Assembly (NCBI GenBank): GCA_001579985.1
Contig: LRSR01006283.1
Coordinates: 1 to 24,419, forward strand
DNA length: 24,419 nucleotides
Direction: 5' to 3'
Source: Hypsibius dujardini
Taxonomy: Eukaryota; Tardigrada; Eutardigrada; Parachela; Hypsibiidae
The first letter of the stretch is position 1; each line of letters opens with the position of its first letter. Under the pieces are notes generated by a model that was given only the letters and a program-made list of their open reading frames with translations, ran no database searches and was not told the DNA's origin. Both the position numbers and the translations under genes were made by a program. This document shows, one piece after another, positions 9,540-24,096 of this stretch.

Positions 9540-10010
9540 ATGCAGTCGGTTTTATTGGTAGCTCTCTGCTGCTGCGGGCTGGTCAGTATGGCTGCGGCCC
9601 AATACTACGGAACCACCGGAACCAGCTATGCCGGTGCCCTTGGACCCAACAGTCAGTACGGTTACGGCTCTTCCAGCTACAGCCCCTATCAATCACAGTA
9701 CGGTTACGGAAGCTCCCCCTACGGCAGTTCGTCCTATTATCCGTACTCGCAGAGTTCCTACGGAGGCTCGCCGTACTCATCCTACGGAACGGGAGGCTAT
9801 TCCCCCTACTCGCAATACGGGACGGGATATAGCTCGTACTCGCAGTCACCCTACTCATCCTACGGCGGTCAATACGGGGCGAACTACAATCCCTACGGCA
9901 GCGGTTACAGCACCGGCTACAGCCCCTACAGTGGATCAAGCTACGGTTATGGCTCAGGATTGGGCTCGAGCTACGGTTATGGCTCAGGATTGGGCTCGAG
10001 CTTCGGTTAG
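9540..10010 (+). CDS. Secreted Gly/Tyr/Ser-rich repeat protein
   Basis: A single-exon frame of 156 residues. Residues 1-20 form a clear signal peptide (MQSVLLVALCCCGLVSMAAA), with cleavage likely before QYYG. The rest is almost wholly Tyr, Gly, Ser and Pro in loose YGSSSYSPY and YGTGYSPY motifs, with no cysteine after the signal. It ends in two exact 10-residue units, YGYGSGLGSS, encoded by a 30-bp repeat. Composition resembles cuticle, eggshell, silk or glue proteins, in which tyrosines are cross-linked; this is compositional inference, not homology. A TATA box, a Kozak-like ACCATGC start and AATAAA 137 nt after the stop frame a complete gene. The 30-bp array continues past the stop (see repeat entry). 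Confidence 0.85.
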   Translation: MQSVLLVALCCCGLVSMAAAQYYGTTGTSYAGALGPNSQYGYGSSSYSPYQSQYGYGSSPYGSSSYYPYSQSSYGGSPYSSYGTGGYSPYSQYGTGYSSYSQSPYSSYGGQYGANYNPYGSGYSTGYSPYSGSSYGYGSGLGSSYGYGSGLGSSFG

Positions 10011-10107
10011 GACTAAGGATTGGACTCGAGCTTCGGTTAGGACTAAGGATTGGACTCGAGCTTCGGTTATGGCTCAGGATTGGGCTCGAGCTTCGGTTAG
10101 GACTCAT
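9949..10107 (+). repeat. 30-bp tandem array running through and beyond the stop codon
   Basis: Five full 30-bp units and a partial sixth have the form cttcggttatggctcaggat plus tgggctcgag. The first two lie in the reading frame. Units three and four carry ggttaggactaagg, so the gene frame reads TAG and TAA. Unit five is the intact coding version, and a final part-unit has TAG again. The stops therefore arose within an array that was once all coding, or spread by unequal exchange. Confidence 0.85.
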
Positions 10108-10146
10108 GCGGTGCTTCTGGGGTCCCTGTCAAGATGTTGTTTGTTG

Positions 10147-10152
10147 AATAAA
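10147..10152 (+). promoter_or_regulatory. Poly(A) signal of the Gly/Tyr-rich gene
   Basis: AATAAA, 137 nt past the TAG at 10008-10010, in TTGAATAAATC. No competing hexamer lies between. Confidence 0.65.
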
Positions 10153-10466
10153 TCAAGAAATTATCCTTTTCATATTTTCTATCGATACACATTCCAATAG
10201 TGGATTTTTAGCCGATTTTTAGCGTTGTTTTTTCCTTTGCACACAGAAGACCTTCCCATGTTCTAGCTCTCTAGGAGAAATAAAAATGTCCGACTTATCG
10301 CACGACCTCGAACTTGCACAATGTTTTAGCAGCGAATAGTTCCGCTGAATTGAGTTAATCGGAAAAGGAGGAAGGTTTCCGCCTGCAGAGTTAGGATCTT
10401 CACAAAAGGAACTCTGGTCATTCAGCACAGCCCGCCTCGGACTCCCCTCCGTCTCCACCTACAGTA

Positions 10467-10593
10467 AGCAAAAGGGGCGGGGCAGAGGTAATACTTAAAC
10501 AATCAACCAATCAACCAGCGGAACTCCGGAGCAATCGGAGCGGAGTTGATTGGTTGATTGTTCAAGTATTACCCCTGCCCCGCCCCTTTTGCT
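10467..10593. mobile_element. Foldback element with GC-rich ends and CAATCAA loop
   Basis: Ends agcaaaaggggcggggcag and ctgccccgccccttttgct are exact inverse copies (19 bp). Inside, ggtaatactt(a)aacaatcaac is mirrored by gttgattgttcaagtattacc. The arms are about 50 bp and the loop about 28 bp, containing cggaactccggagc. No coding capacity. The rest of 10160-10780 shows nothing I can name. Confidence 0.75.
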
Positions 10594-10784
10594 AATTTCC
10601 GGGACCCTCTTTTAGATTAAGTTCTGTCGCTTGCTCTACGTGTGTCGTCAGTAGTATGCATCTGCATCTATCTGCGTGCCTCTGTCCGTTTTTGTCTGTG
10701 GAGTTGATATATTTTTGGGGACGTCCAGAGGCAAACTGTTAATGCCTCCGTTCCCAGAAAAAAAATGAAATGGCGAACAAGTAT

Positions 10785-10790
10785 TTTATT
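10785..10790 (-). promoter_or_regulatory. Poly(A) signal of the Ly6 gene
   Basis: AATAAA on the minus strand, 33 nt past the TAA of the Ly6 gene, in ACAAATAAAATAC. Confidence 0.6.
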
Positions 10791-10823
10791 TGTTGACAGA
10801 ATCGATTTCGATCGAGGAGAATA

Positions 10824-11237
10824 TTACATCATGTAAAACTTAGTGGCGAAAATGAGCAGGAACCCACAAAATACTGCCATGGCCTTATTGAAAACCCCAA
10901 AGTGAGCTGCTGCAGTGTTGCAGTAATCTGTATCACAAATGCAGCTTTGACCGTTGCCATTTGGATAGCAACCCTCGCCCGCGTTACCACCATCTCGAAA
11001 TCCTCCACACCCGCGAGAAACCAGAACTGAAACAAATGAAGGTGTGGGCAGTATAATTCACCGTCATCATCTAACAGAAATGGGGAAGGGAGGGACCCAA
11101 ATACCGACAAACTTATCTCCACTTATTCCGATGGAATAATAATGGACAAGAAAAACCCATAACAGACAGACAGATAGACAGACAGACAGACACTCAGACA
11201 AACGCACACACAGACAGAAAAACAGAGAGACAGACAA

Positions 11238-11314
<77 letters not shown>

Positions 11315-11690
11315 TATGTAGGGATAAACGGAGAGGCAGACAGACATATTGGATAGACACATATACACAGCACGCACCTCCAGGTCCCACGATTTTGAGA
11401 CAACGATCTTCACCAAGGAAGCCTGTGCAGTCTTGGTGCCATTCGCTTTTCAGCTGAGCAGGACTATCACAACCGGGATGCGTCTCTGAATCGCACCGGT
11501 AGCATCGCAACTTCATCTTGACCGCATCTTGGCCAGATACTGGCGAGAAAAATCAGAAGAATTGTTATCGTTAATACAAAAAATAAGAAAGCAATATCAA
11601 CAAAACCAGGAATTGCGCACCTGTTGCTTGGCGAAATATAACAACCGAAACTACCGTTAGGGTGAAAGGAACGCTCCAGGACCAACCCAT
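10824..11690 (-). CDS. Ly6/quiver (sleepless)-type GPI-anchored protein
   Basis: Exons 11690-11621, 11539-11378 and 11026-10824; phases agree (1, 1), giving 144 residues. Residues 1-22 are a signal peptide (MGWSWSVPFTLTVVSVVIF). The mature domain has ten cysteines in the Ly6/uPAR three-finger pattern: it starts LRCYRC and ends SCICDTDYCN, with the family's closing Cys-Asn. A hydrophobic C-terminus (VFCGFLLIFATKFYMM) after a small-residue stretch fits a GPI-anchor signal. Insect quiver/sleepless proteins of this layout regulate potassium channels and acetylcholine receptors at the cell surface. The subfamily role here is not determined. Intron 2 holds a CAGA microsatellite. Confidence 0.88.
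11163..11346. repeat. (CAGA)n microsatellite in Ly6 intron 2
   Basis: Nearly continuous cagacagacaga with occasional gata, aaca and actc interruptions over about 180 bp. It keeps three minus-strand frames open as Cys/Leu/Ser/Val runs, which are not genes. Confidence 0.95.
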
Positions 11691-12145
11691 TCTAGTTTGT
11701 TTCTTTAGAAAACACGAGTTCCTGTTTCAAGCGTCACAAATTCAATATTCCAATACCTTTTCTACTTATTCTTTGCTACTGATCTATCTGCGCTGCTTAA
11801 ATCCGCACATTCAGCTACTGTACCCGGTATCTCCGACGGTATTTGCGCGGTTGAGCGGCAAAAACCACAATAGTGCCAATATCAACCGACACACACTCCC
11901 CACCCAACTTTCGAGGGCCCCTGACTTTCCGTCACACTTGATGCACACTTAAACGGATTAAGTTTATCCAGCGCATCATTTCTTGACTCAATGAAAAAAA
12001 GTAAGTGTTAAGAGTACCGTCGTGGCCGTGTAGTGGAACGGAAAAACGAAACTGGTCTTTCTCGAACCGGCAATCAAGCTGAGAGGCAGAGCTATGACTG
12101 AGCAGTATGGAAATGTGTAAGCAAAAGTAACAGCAGGGCTCACCA

Positions 12146-12245
12146 AACAGAAGTGATAACACAAGAAGATGCACGAATCAACAAGTGATAACACAACAAG
12201 TGATAACACAAACAAGTGATAACACAAGAAAATGCACGAATCAAC
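12146..12245. repeat. Minisatellite with aacaagtgataacaca core
   Basis: Three to four copies of acaagtgataacaca are flanked on both sides by a second motif, aagaaaatgcacgaatcaac (the left copy has one change, aagaagatg). Confidence 0.75.
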
Positions 12246-12410
12246 GAATTCCGTCTTGAAGTTTCATTGTCCCTCGAAGGAAGAGTGACGACCGTCTTTG
12301 CCCATAAAAGAAGTAGACGGAGGCACGAACCGTTCCGACACGGGAAGCGAGAATCCCAGACCACGGAAAATGTCGAAAGTGGAGTATCTGGAGAAACATA
12401 CAAATACTAG

Positions 12411-12672
12411 TATGAGGCAAAGTGTATTTCGGCTCACCCTCCAATTGGTCGATAAATCGGCTCACTCATGCATTTCTCTTTGATCGGAGCTGCTTGATTG
12501 TTTGATTTTCAGAAGTGCTATAGTATAATAGGATATAGTACAGAAAATCAAACAATCAAGCACCTGCCATCAAAGAGAAACCCATGAGTGAGCCGATTTA
12601 TCGACTAAGTGGAGGGTGAGCCGATTTATCGACCAACTGGAGGGTGAGCCGAACTACAGACTTCTCCTCATA
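12411..12672. mobile_element. TA-flanked foldback MITE, copy 2
   Basis: A relative of 6013-6180. It starts tatgaggcaaagtgtatttc and shares the inner gcttgattgtttgattttcagaagtg core and its mirror. The right arm is expanded by a tandem copy of gtgagccgatttatcgac. The right end is decayed (tctcctcata) compared with copy 1. Flanks again begin and end with TA. It sits 38 bp beyond the last codon of Maelstrom, within or next to its 3' UTR. Confidence 0.8.
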
Positions 12673-12716
12673 ATATTAGTAATATGATGCGATTAACGGA
12701 CAAAATATGGGCCATG

Positions 12717-14704
12717 CTAACGGGTAGTAATCAAAACCGGATAATGACCATGTACGAGTACTGACACTTTATCGTTAGCGGTTCCACTTGCACACAGTTC
12801 AGAGTCCACATCCTGATGGAATGGGCAACTGAAGGGGGAGAAATGATGCATAAAGGTTTGAACTTTGAATGAGACTGAGAGCAAAACAAAAATAACACTG
12901 ACCGGAGGTCGAGATGGTGGTGGTAGCGTCGCTGGTTGTATGTGTTCTGTATGGACTCCAAGGTATCCAAAGTTTCAGTGCCCATCTCGCGAAGAATGTT
13001 GGCCACAAAGTCCGACAAAGTCGACAAGATAACGGGAGGGAGATCTACAACAAAAACACGTGCGATCCGTTGGTGCGAAAACATTTCCACCAATTACACA
13101 CTTTGGATCACTTTTTTGCAGGCATACTAACCTGGCAATCCTCGCTCTTCCGCTTGCTGATTAGCCGAGTTGCGCAGCCAAGTCAAGCAGGCCCAGGTCG
13201 CACCAACGTCGTCGGCGGCCAGGAAGGGAATCAGCGTCGGACGTCCTCCGTAACCGGCAGTCCTCAGAAGTCGCGAATAGACAGCGTAGTAGTCAGGATC
13301 CAGCTTAAAGCTGGCATGAAACTTGGTGCAGGCATCGCCGGCCTTGACATGGACTGCCGCTGGAATTTGATGATACTTTTTCCCTGTAAACATGAAAGGT
13401 TTCCATCAGACTGGAGACCACTGAATTTATTTATATCGTTGTCAGAGGGCGTATTTGGCAGTCAATTCAGAGTCTATTATCTGTCAATCTGTTTGCATCA
13501 CTTACGAGCATCTGACACTGCAAACAGGCGTCCATGCGCCAGGCGCCCGGGATGGACAAAGGCGTGAAAGAGCGACTTCTCCAAGTGACCCGCACCGATT
13601 TTGAAGCCTTCCACAGCGATCTCCAACGGCCGATTGATCGGAGTCAAGGTGTTGTCCGCCGGGGCGACCGGGATGCAGCTAATGACCAATACGACATCGA
13701 ACAGACTGGCTGCAAAAAGTAGATCCATTTAGCCGTGGAGTCGGGAGAAATCAGTCTGAATTGCGGGGTGTGGCTCAAAAAAACTAACTGCCGGACACGT
13801 AATGAACTCAAAGCTTAAAAATACAACAAGAGTTTTCGCTTCAACAAGCGCTCTTCCGAGTTCGATCTACAACCTTTGAAATACATACCTATAAATTTAA
13901 TCGAATTTGTCCACAGTTCACACATTTCTCACCACAGCAATCGATTAATCTATTGAAGGAAAAACCAGATACAGTGATCAATCAATCGATCAAACAGACC
14001 AATATTGAATATACAAAAGCCCATGAAAAAAACAATCCTTGCACTGTTAATTCGTCGATTTTTAAGCCTTACTCCTGACTTCCGGATACTCATCCGCGAC
14101 TGCAGCCGCGAAACCCGCACGCATCTCTTTGAGCTCCTCTTGGGAGGGCGCCACCACATCCGGCACCTCGCCCTCCGCGGTCGTCTCCAGAAATTCCCCC
14201 ACATTGTGATTGACATCCTGAATGATATTGGCCATGTTCAAGCGCGACAGCGGGCCCAGAACACTCTGCAACGAAGACGCATCGACCGACGATGCGGGCT
14301 TCCGTCCAAATTCGGGACGAGGACCCCGAGGCATTGATGACACAGACGTCTGGGGCGAGGCGGCATTGGTTGCTTGTTCAATTGCTTGTTTAATTGCTTG
14401 TTTGATTGGTGCAGGCGTCACTTGATGGAGGAGATGGGACGCAGATTGATTGATTGGCTCATGTGGAAACAATCCGCCATTACGATCCGCGGCGGCCATC
14501 TTGAAGTACTTATCCTTCTGTTCTACGGTCATGGCCTGAAATAAGAAATGATTGGTCAAGCAACAAGAATTGCGACGCCTCGACGGAGGGACTCACATCC
14601 CAATCTTTGGCGAATTTGGGGAAGGAGAGGCTGTAATGGCTTCCGGTTCCCCGAGAGCGCTCCTCCACATAGTACGTGTAGGCATTCTTCTTTTTGTTTG
14701 GCAT
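12717..14704 (-). CDS. MAEL: Maelstrom, HMG-box piRNA-pathway protein
   Basis: Exons 14704-14597, 14535-14073, 13709-13506, 13383-13132, 13044-12903 and 12828-12717; all phases agree (0, 1, 1, 1, 2), giving 426 residues against 434 in human. Residues 1 to about 55 form the HMG box (MPNKKKNAYTYYVEE, then KFAKDWD and KDKYFKMA). A low-complexity linker (about 60-190) includes the run PIKQAIKQAIEQA, encoded by CAATCAA-type repeats. Residues about 192-405 match the Maelstrom domain, an RNase-H-like fold with a zinc site. Visible elements include PLEIAVEGF, FHAFVHPG and a final Cys391-His394-Cys402 group. Maelstrom acts in germline transposon silencing with Piwi proteins, in nucleus and nuage. The C-terminus is slightly short, with no Ser-rich tail. 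Confidence 0.93.
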
Positions 14705-15562
14705 GATGCGTAGTAATGAGCCAAACTAATGGGGATAGAAAGAGAGTTTTCGGATGAAAATCAAGACAGCAATCTGCAGGAACTTGGAAATGCGAATTAA
14801 GCAGGTGATGCAAATTACAAAATTTTTTGTGTATCAATCAAATGAAATTTCTAACTAGGAGACGAGTGCCTTGAAGCGCATCATTCCTTGGGGTTAGAGA
14901 TGCAGATTTGGGTCATGTCATCTAGCTCGGAAGCTTTTTCGCCCACATATTAAAAAATACATTAATGATAAATATTGATAAATCTTGATAAATTTTGGCT
15001 GGATGAGGGAACAAATTAAGCATTTCGGAACAGATGGAACTGACCTACTTACTTCTTCGCTTCGCTACACAATAAGAAATTTCGATGGTCGTGCGAACAC
15101 TATCAACATATATTATCTGTAAAAATTCCTGGCTGATCAACACTTCACAAAGAACTTCCAGCAAGCTGGGAATCGAACCGAACAGTCAAGCCAATACAGG
15201 GTGGAACACAAATCGCAGGCAGTACTCGGACTGGGAGAAGATTCCACTTCTCAGTAAAAGATAACAGCTGAACCACGAAGGTTTAGAGTGAAGCGAAGCA
15301 GCACACAAATAATGACTTCTTCATCAAACAAACACGCCAAAACGTGCTCCCATACCAATAGCTTAATTAGATGAATAAAAAAGAAAGCTTCAATCAGTCA
15401 AAATGGATGGTGACTGGGCGGTGAGCTTCAGGTGATTTCAGCCACGGGCTGAATTCGATAAGGATCACTCGCACAACCGTAAAACTCGTCTTTACACGGA
15501 CACAATCAACCAAAGAGCTCCATCTACTCCAGACCCACATCCCGCAAGCATCACAAAATCTT
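14705..15562. other. Spacer between MAEL start and ABCE1 stop
   Basis: This 858-bp spacer should hold the MAEL promoter and ABCE1 3' UTR. I see no clear TATA box or gene. A tRNA-like B-box (ggttcgattccc on the minus strand, 15168-15179) with an A-box-like tggttcagctgtta about 80 bp upstream of it may be a tRNA-derived SINE remnant. Confidence 0.45.
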
Positions 15563-21486
<5,924 letters not shown>

Positions 21487-21979
21487 CGTGCCGGTTCTTT
21501 TAGAAAGAGGAAAATGCAATTTCAATTTGCCAGCAACAAAATATAAAACAGCATAACGGACCGGAGCAAAGAGCGGAGCGGATCAAAGAGCGGAGCGGAG
21601 CGGTAGACGTCATCGCGGATCTGCTTGCTAAAAATCTTGGCAAACCAAACCCAGAAAAGAAACAGCACATGAACAAACGGCTACAACAAGGACACGGCTT
21701 GATCTACTTCGCAGTTTATCCTCTTTTTTAATTCGTTGAATCCGTTTTCCATTCTCAAGTCCTCTTGTTCAACTTTTCAAAATCTCAGTCGTAATTGCCG
21801 TTGTCGGTAAGTTTCTCCGCACTATTCTTCTGAAACTGCGATGATAGTGCTTGTGGGACTCTTGGGAGTTGGAACCTTGTGGAAGAAAGATTGCTGCTTC
21901 TCACAAGCACTTAAAATTATTACTGTTTCTCCTCTCTCAACTCTGACTGAAGTTAAATTCCATCGTCCACGTGGGAAGC
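21487..21979. other. Divergent promoter region between NSUN4 and the membrane-protein gene
   Basis: The 493 bp between two divergent start codons must serve both genes upstream. It contains a purine-rich repeat of gagcggagcg (21559-21602). No convincing TATA box is seen. Confidence 0.5.
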
Positions 21980-23534
21980 ATGGCTAGTAGCATGAAGGGG
22001 AAGTCCATGGTGATGGCCTTGGCCTTGGTCACTTTGGGGATGTTTCTTTCGGGGGCGGATGGTGGTGCGTATTCTACGATGATTGGCTTGGTTGGCGCTC
22101 AAGCCCGACGCTTCCTTGTTTGTATCAACAGGGCTCTTCGAGGACTTGCAGAGGAAGACGAATGACTTTTTGACCGGCAGTTTCGTCGACGTCCCCGACA
22201 ACGCGGCTGCTTTTGTACGAAGGACCAACCAGAACTTCAACAAGATGACAAATGACTTTACGAATGTGACGCCCGAGAAGTTCGTCAAACAGGCGGCTGA
22301 TATCATGCGACAGACCGGCCAGGACCTGGATAAGAGAACCAGGGATATTATGAACGTGAATGTCGAGAATGTTCCCGACGACGCGGCTGCGATTGTGGGA
22401 CAGGCCAGCCAGAACTTGGTTAAGATGACCAATGACTTTATGAACGTGATCACACCCGAGTAAGTTAGCATGAATTCTAGTGATTAATAATAACAGTCAC
22501 AGAGAGGCATGTCGAGAAATCGTAAGCATTCCTGTCTGACACGAACGGTCGAGTACGCCGACTGTACAACTGCTTTTTTGGGGCATTTACCCGATGCTCA
22601 GACAATCAAGCACGTGCAGTCTTGTGGTATCCTATTTTGCAACCAATCAGCTCCGGTCTCTTTTGACTGAGATAATTGCTCAATAGCGCCAGTTGATTGG
22701 GAATTCTACAGTATCTTGCAACATATGGAATCTTTTCTATTCCTTTCCAGACCCCCGAGAAAGAACGACCTGCCTGTTGGAGTCGTCATCGACATTGTAT
22801 GTGCACAGTGTTCATGAATACCGATCATGAATGAATTACACATTTGGACAGAAAATCTGGACGCTCTATTTGTCAAAAGGCAGTTTGTTACCACAAGGCT
22901 GCAGGCTATACAAAAAAGTGCTCTGACTTGAGGTGGAAATAGTTGGCCACAAGATTACACTGCGCATTTGCGCAAAACAGATTACACTTGCGCATTTGCG
23001 CAAAACAGATTACACTGCGCATTTGCGCAAAACAGATTGCACTTGCGCATTTGCGCAAAACAGATTGCACTTGCGCATTTGCGCAAAACAGATTGCACTT
23101 GCGCATTTGCGCAAAACAGATTGCACATGTAATCTTGTGGCCAAATATTCCACCTCAAATCAAAGCAGCCTGCAGCCTTGTGGTAACAAATTGTCTCTTG
23201 ACAAATCAAGCGTCCCGATTTTTCTGGCCAAAGGTGTAGACATGTCATCTGTACATGTAATCACGCGCCTTGTGCTTCATTTGATTAATCGTTTGCTTCT
23301 GCTTCAGGTTGCTGGTGCCGTTGTAAGTGTCGAAAAAGAGCATCCCTCGATCACCACCCGGTTATTTTCTCGGTCCCCCTCATCCCGTTCTTGTAGGTCT
23401 TTTTAGCTCTGATTACCTTCATGGTCTGTATTCTGTGTGCCTGCTGCTGCTTCCGAGGACGAAAACGTGGAGTGAAGGTCACTCAACGTACGATTTCGTA
23501 TGGTCCCGCCGGACCTCGCGATAATTATGCTTAA
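21980..23534 (+). CDS. Unrecognised type I membrane protein with amphipathic repeats
   Basis: Exons 21980-22064, 22132-22459, 22751-22796, 23308-23322 (15 nt) and 23397-23534; all phases agree (1, 2, 0, 0), giving 203 residues. Residues 1-26 form a signal peptide (MALALVTLGMFLSGA). Residues 30-137 carry two 67-residue-spaced copies of VPD(N/D)AAA..V, each followed by QN..KMTNDF.N, with a related QAADIMRQTGQDLDKRTRDIMN between them. This gives an approximately 33-residue amphipathic helical period. A transmembrane segment spans about 147-172, then a CACCC cluster (palmitoylation-prone), FRGRKRG (stop-transfer) and a 20-residue tail ending DNYA. I know no family for it. Apolipoprotein- or LEA-like helical repeats are a resemblance only. 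An alternative exon 1 donor (GTGGTG, three bases earlier) is possible. Confidence 0.78.
22604..22715. repeat. Dispersed repeat, copy 2, in intron 2 of the membrane-protein gene
   Basis: caatcaagcacgtgcagtct and the following ~30 bp match 6671-6720, and both copies end with attctacagta. It is inserted in the intron between exons 2 and 3. Confidence 0.6.
22843..23232. mobile_element. Long foldback element with a central tandem array
   Basis: A 390-bp element fills most of intron 3 of the membrane-protein gene. The left arm (about 22843-22957) and right arm (about 23129-23232) mirror each other over about 100 bp in blocks: ttaccacaaggctgcaggct against agcctgcagccttgtggtaa, and ggccacaagattac against gtaatcttgtggcc. 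Between them lies the 27-28-bp array described next. It has no coding capacity, so it is a MITE-like or foldback transposon. Confidence 0.8.
22954..23128. repeat. Six-unit tandem array containing TGCGCA-TT-TGCGCA
   Basis: Six units of 27-28 bp (starts at 22954, 22981, 23009, 23036, 23064 and 23092) of the form attRcac(t)tgcgca, then tttgcgcaaaacag, with a partial seventh. Each unit has two self-complementary TGCGCA words separated by TT. There are no spacers of unique sequence, so this is not a CRISPR array. Confidence 0.9.
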
Positions 23535-24037
23535 ATGGGTGCGTCAGTTAGAACCTCTAATTTTTCACGAATGTCTTTGAGACACCACCGCCTTTTCCCG
23601 TTCTTTTCTTCTTCTCTGCTAGGTAGCTGAATTCCCATCCGTTTGGGCATCTGTTTATTTTTTGTTGTTTCTGTTAATCATGCTAATAATGTACTGTACT
23701 AGAGTGGTATTATTGTTAGACATTGATTCTACGCTGATTTAATTTCGGTCTGCTTGTCGGATTGGATCTTCCAATCTTACAGCTCCCCCTCGTCTCATCC
23801 GTTCCGTTTCCATGCCTCTATTTTTGATAGTTTTTCTCTCACCATCTGATCCTTGGTAATCAGATCGAAGTCTCCGTTTCTCGCCGTAGAATAAATAGAA
23901 GCATACGCAAGCAGACGAAAAGTTCGAAAAGAGTCGAAGGCGGCTGTACCGGTATACCCTAATCCTTCACCAACGATTTCTTCTTTGAACTATCGACTTC
24001 CTTATCCTATCCATCTTCCATAACCGCAGTCAGTCAA
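23535..24037. other. 3' region of the membrane-protein gene and spacer
   Basis: Probable 3' UTR up to about 23,910, then unassigned sequence to the tRNA region. I see no other gene. The last 250 bases of the window (24170-24419) also hold nothing I can name. Confidence 0.5.
23890..23895 (+). promoter_or_regulatory. Candidate poly(A) signal of the membrane-protein gene
   Basis: AATAAA in TAGAATAAATAG, 356 nt after the TAA. It is the first good hexamer downstream of the stop. Confidence 0.5.
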
Positions 24038-24071
24038 CGTGAGTCCCCAGACTCCTATTCAGGCGCCTTAG
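24038..24071 (-). pseudogene. Decayed tRNA-Arg fragment
   Basis: cgtgagtc, then tcct and caggcgcctta, occur in the same order as in the intact tRNA-Arg gene 27 bp further on, but the stretch between is shortened and changed. It looks like a duplicated tRNA with deletions in the T and anticodon arms. Confidence 0.55.
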
Positions 24072-24078
24072 CAGAGAG

Positions 24079-24094
24079 GGGAAAAAATAAAAAA
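24079..24094 (-). terminator. Pol III terminator of tRNA-Arg
   Basis: Read on the minus strand, the DNA just past the tRNA 3' end is TTTTTTATTTTTTC, two T6 runs that would stop RNA polymerase III. Confidence 0.75.
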
Positions 24095-24096
24095 GT

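Larger units (their letters stand above)
11691..12716. other. Intergenic region between Ly6 and Maelstrom
   Basis: This contains the Ly6 upstream region, a minisatellite (12146-12245) and a foldback element (12411-12672). I see no gene. Frames of 60-90 codons here overlap the repeats. Confidence 0.55.

Noticed and set aside
9583-10107. 174-codon minus-strand frame reading SPNRSSSPIL repeats
   Set aside because: It is an antisense shadow of the Gly/Tyr-rich repeat gene.
11067-11516. Cys/Leu/Ser/Val-rich frames on the minus strand
   Set aside because: They are translations of the CAGA microsatellite in the Ly6 intron; only 11378-11516 within one of them is exon.
12914-13567. 217-codon plus-strand frame
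   Set aside because: It lies opposite four MAEL coding exons whose frames and splice phases are certain, so it is an antisense shadow.
13855-13880. gagttcgatct as a tRNA B box
   Set aside because: No A box or tRNA fold nearby; it lies in a MAEL intron.
22954-23128. CRISPR-like array of 27-28-bp repeats
   Set aside because: The units are directly adjacent with no unique spacers, and the setting is a eukaryotic intron.
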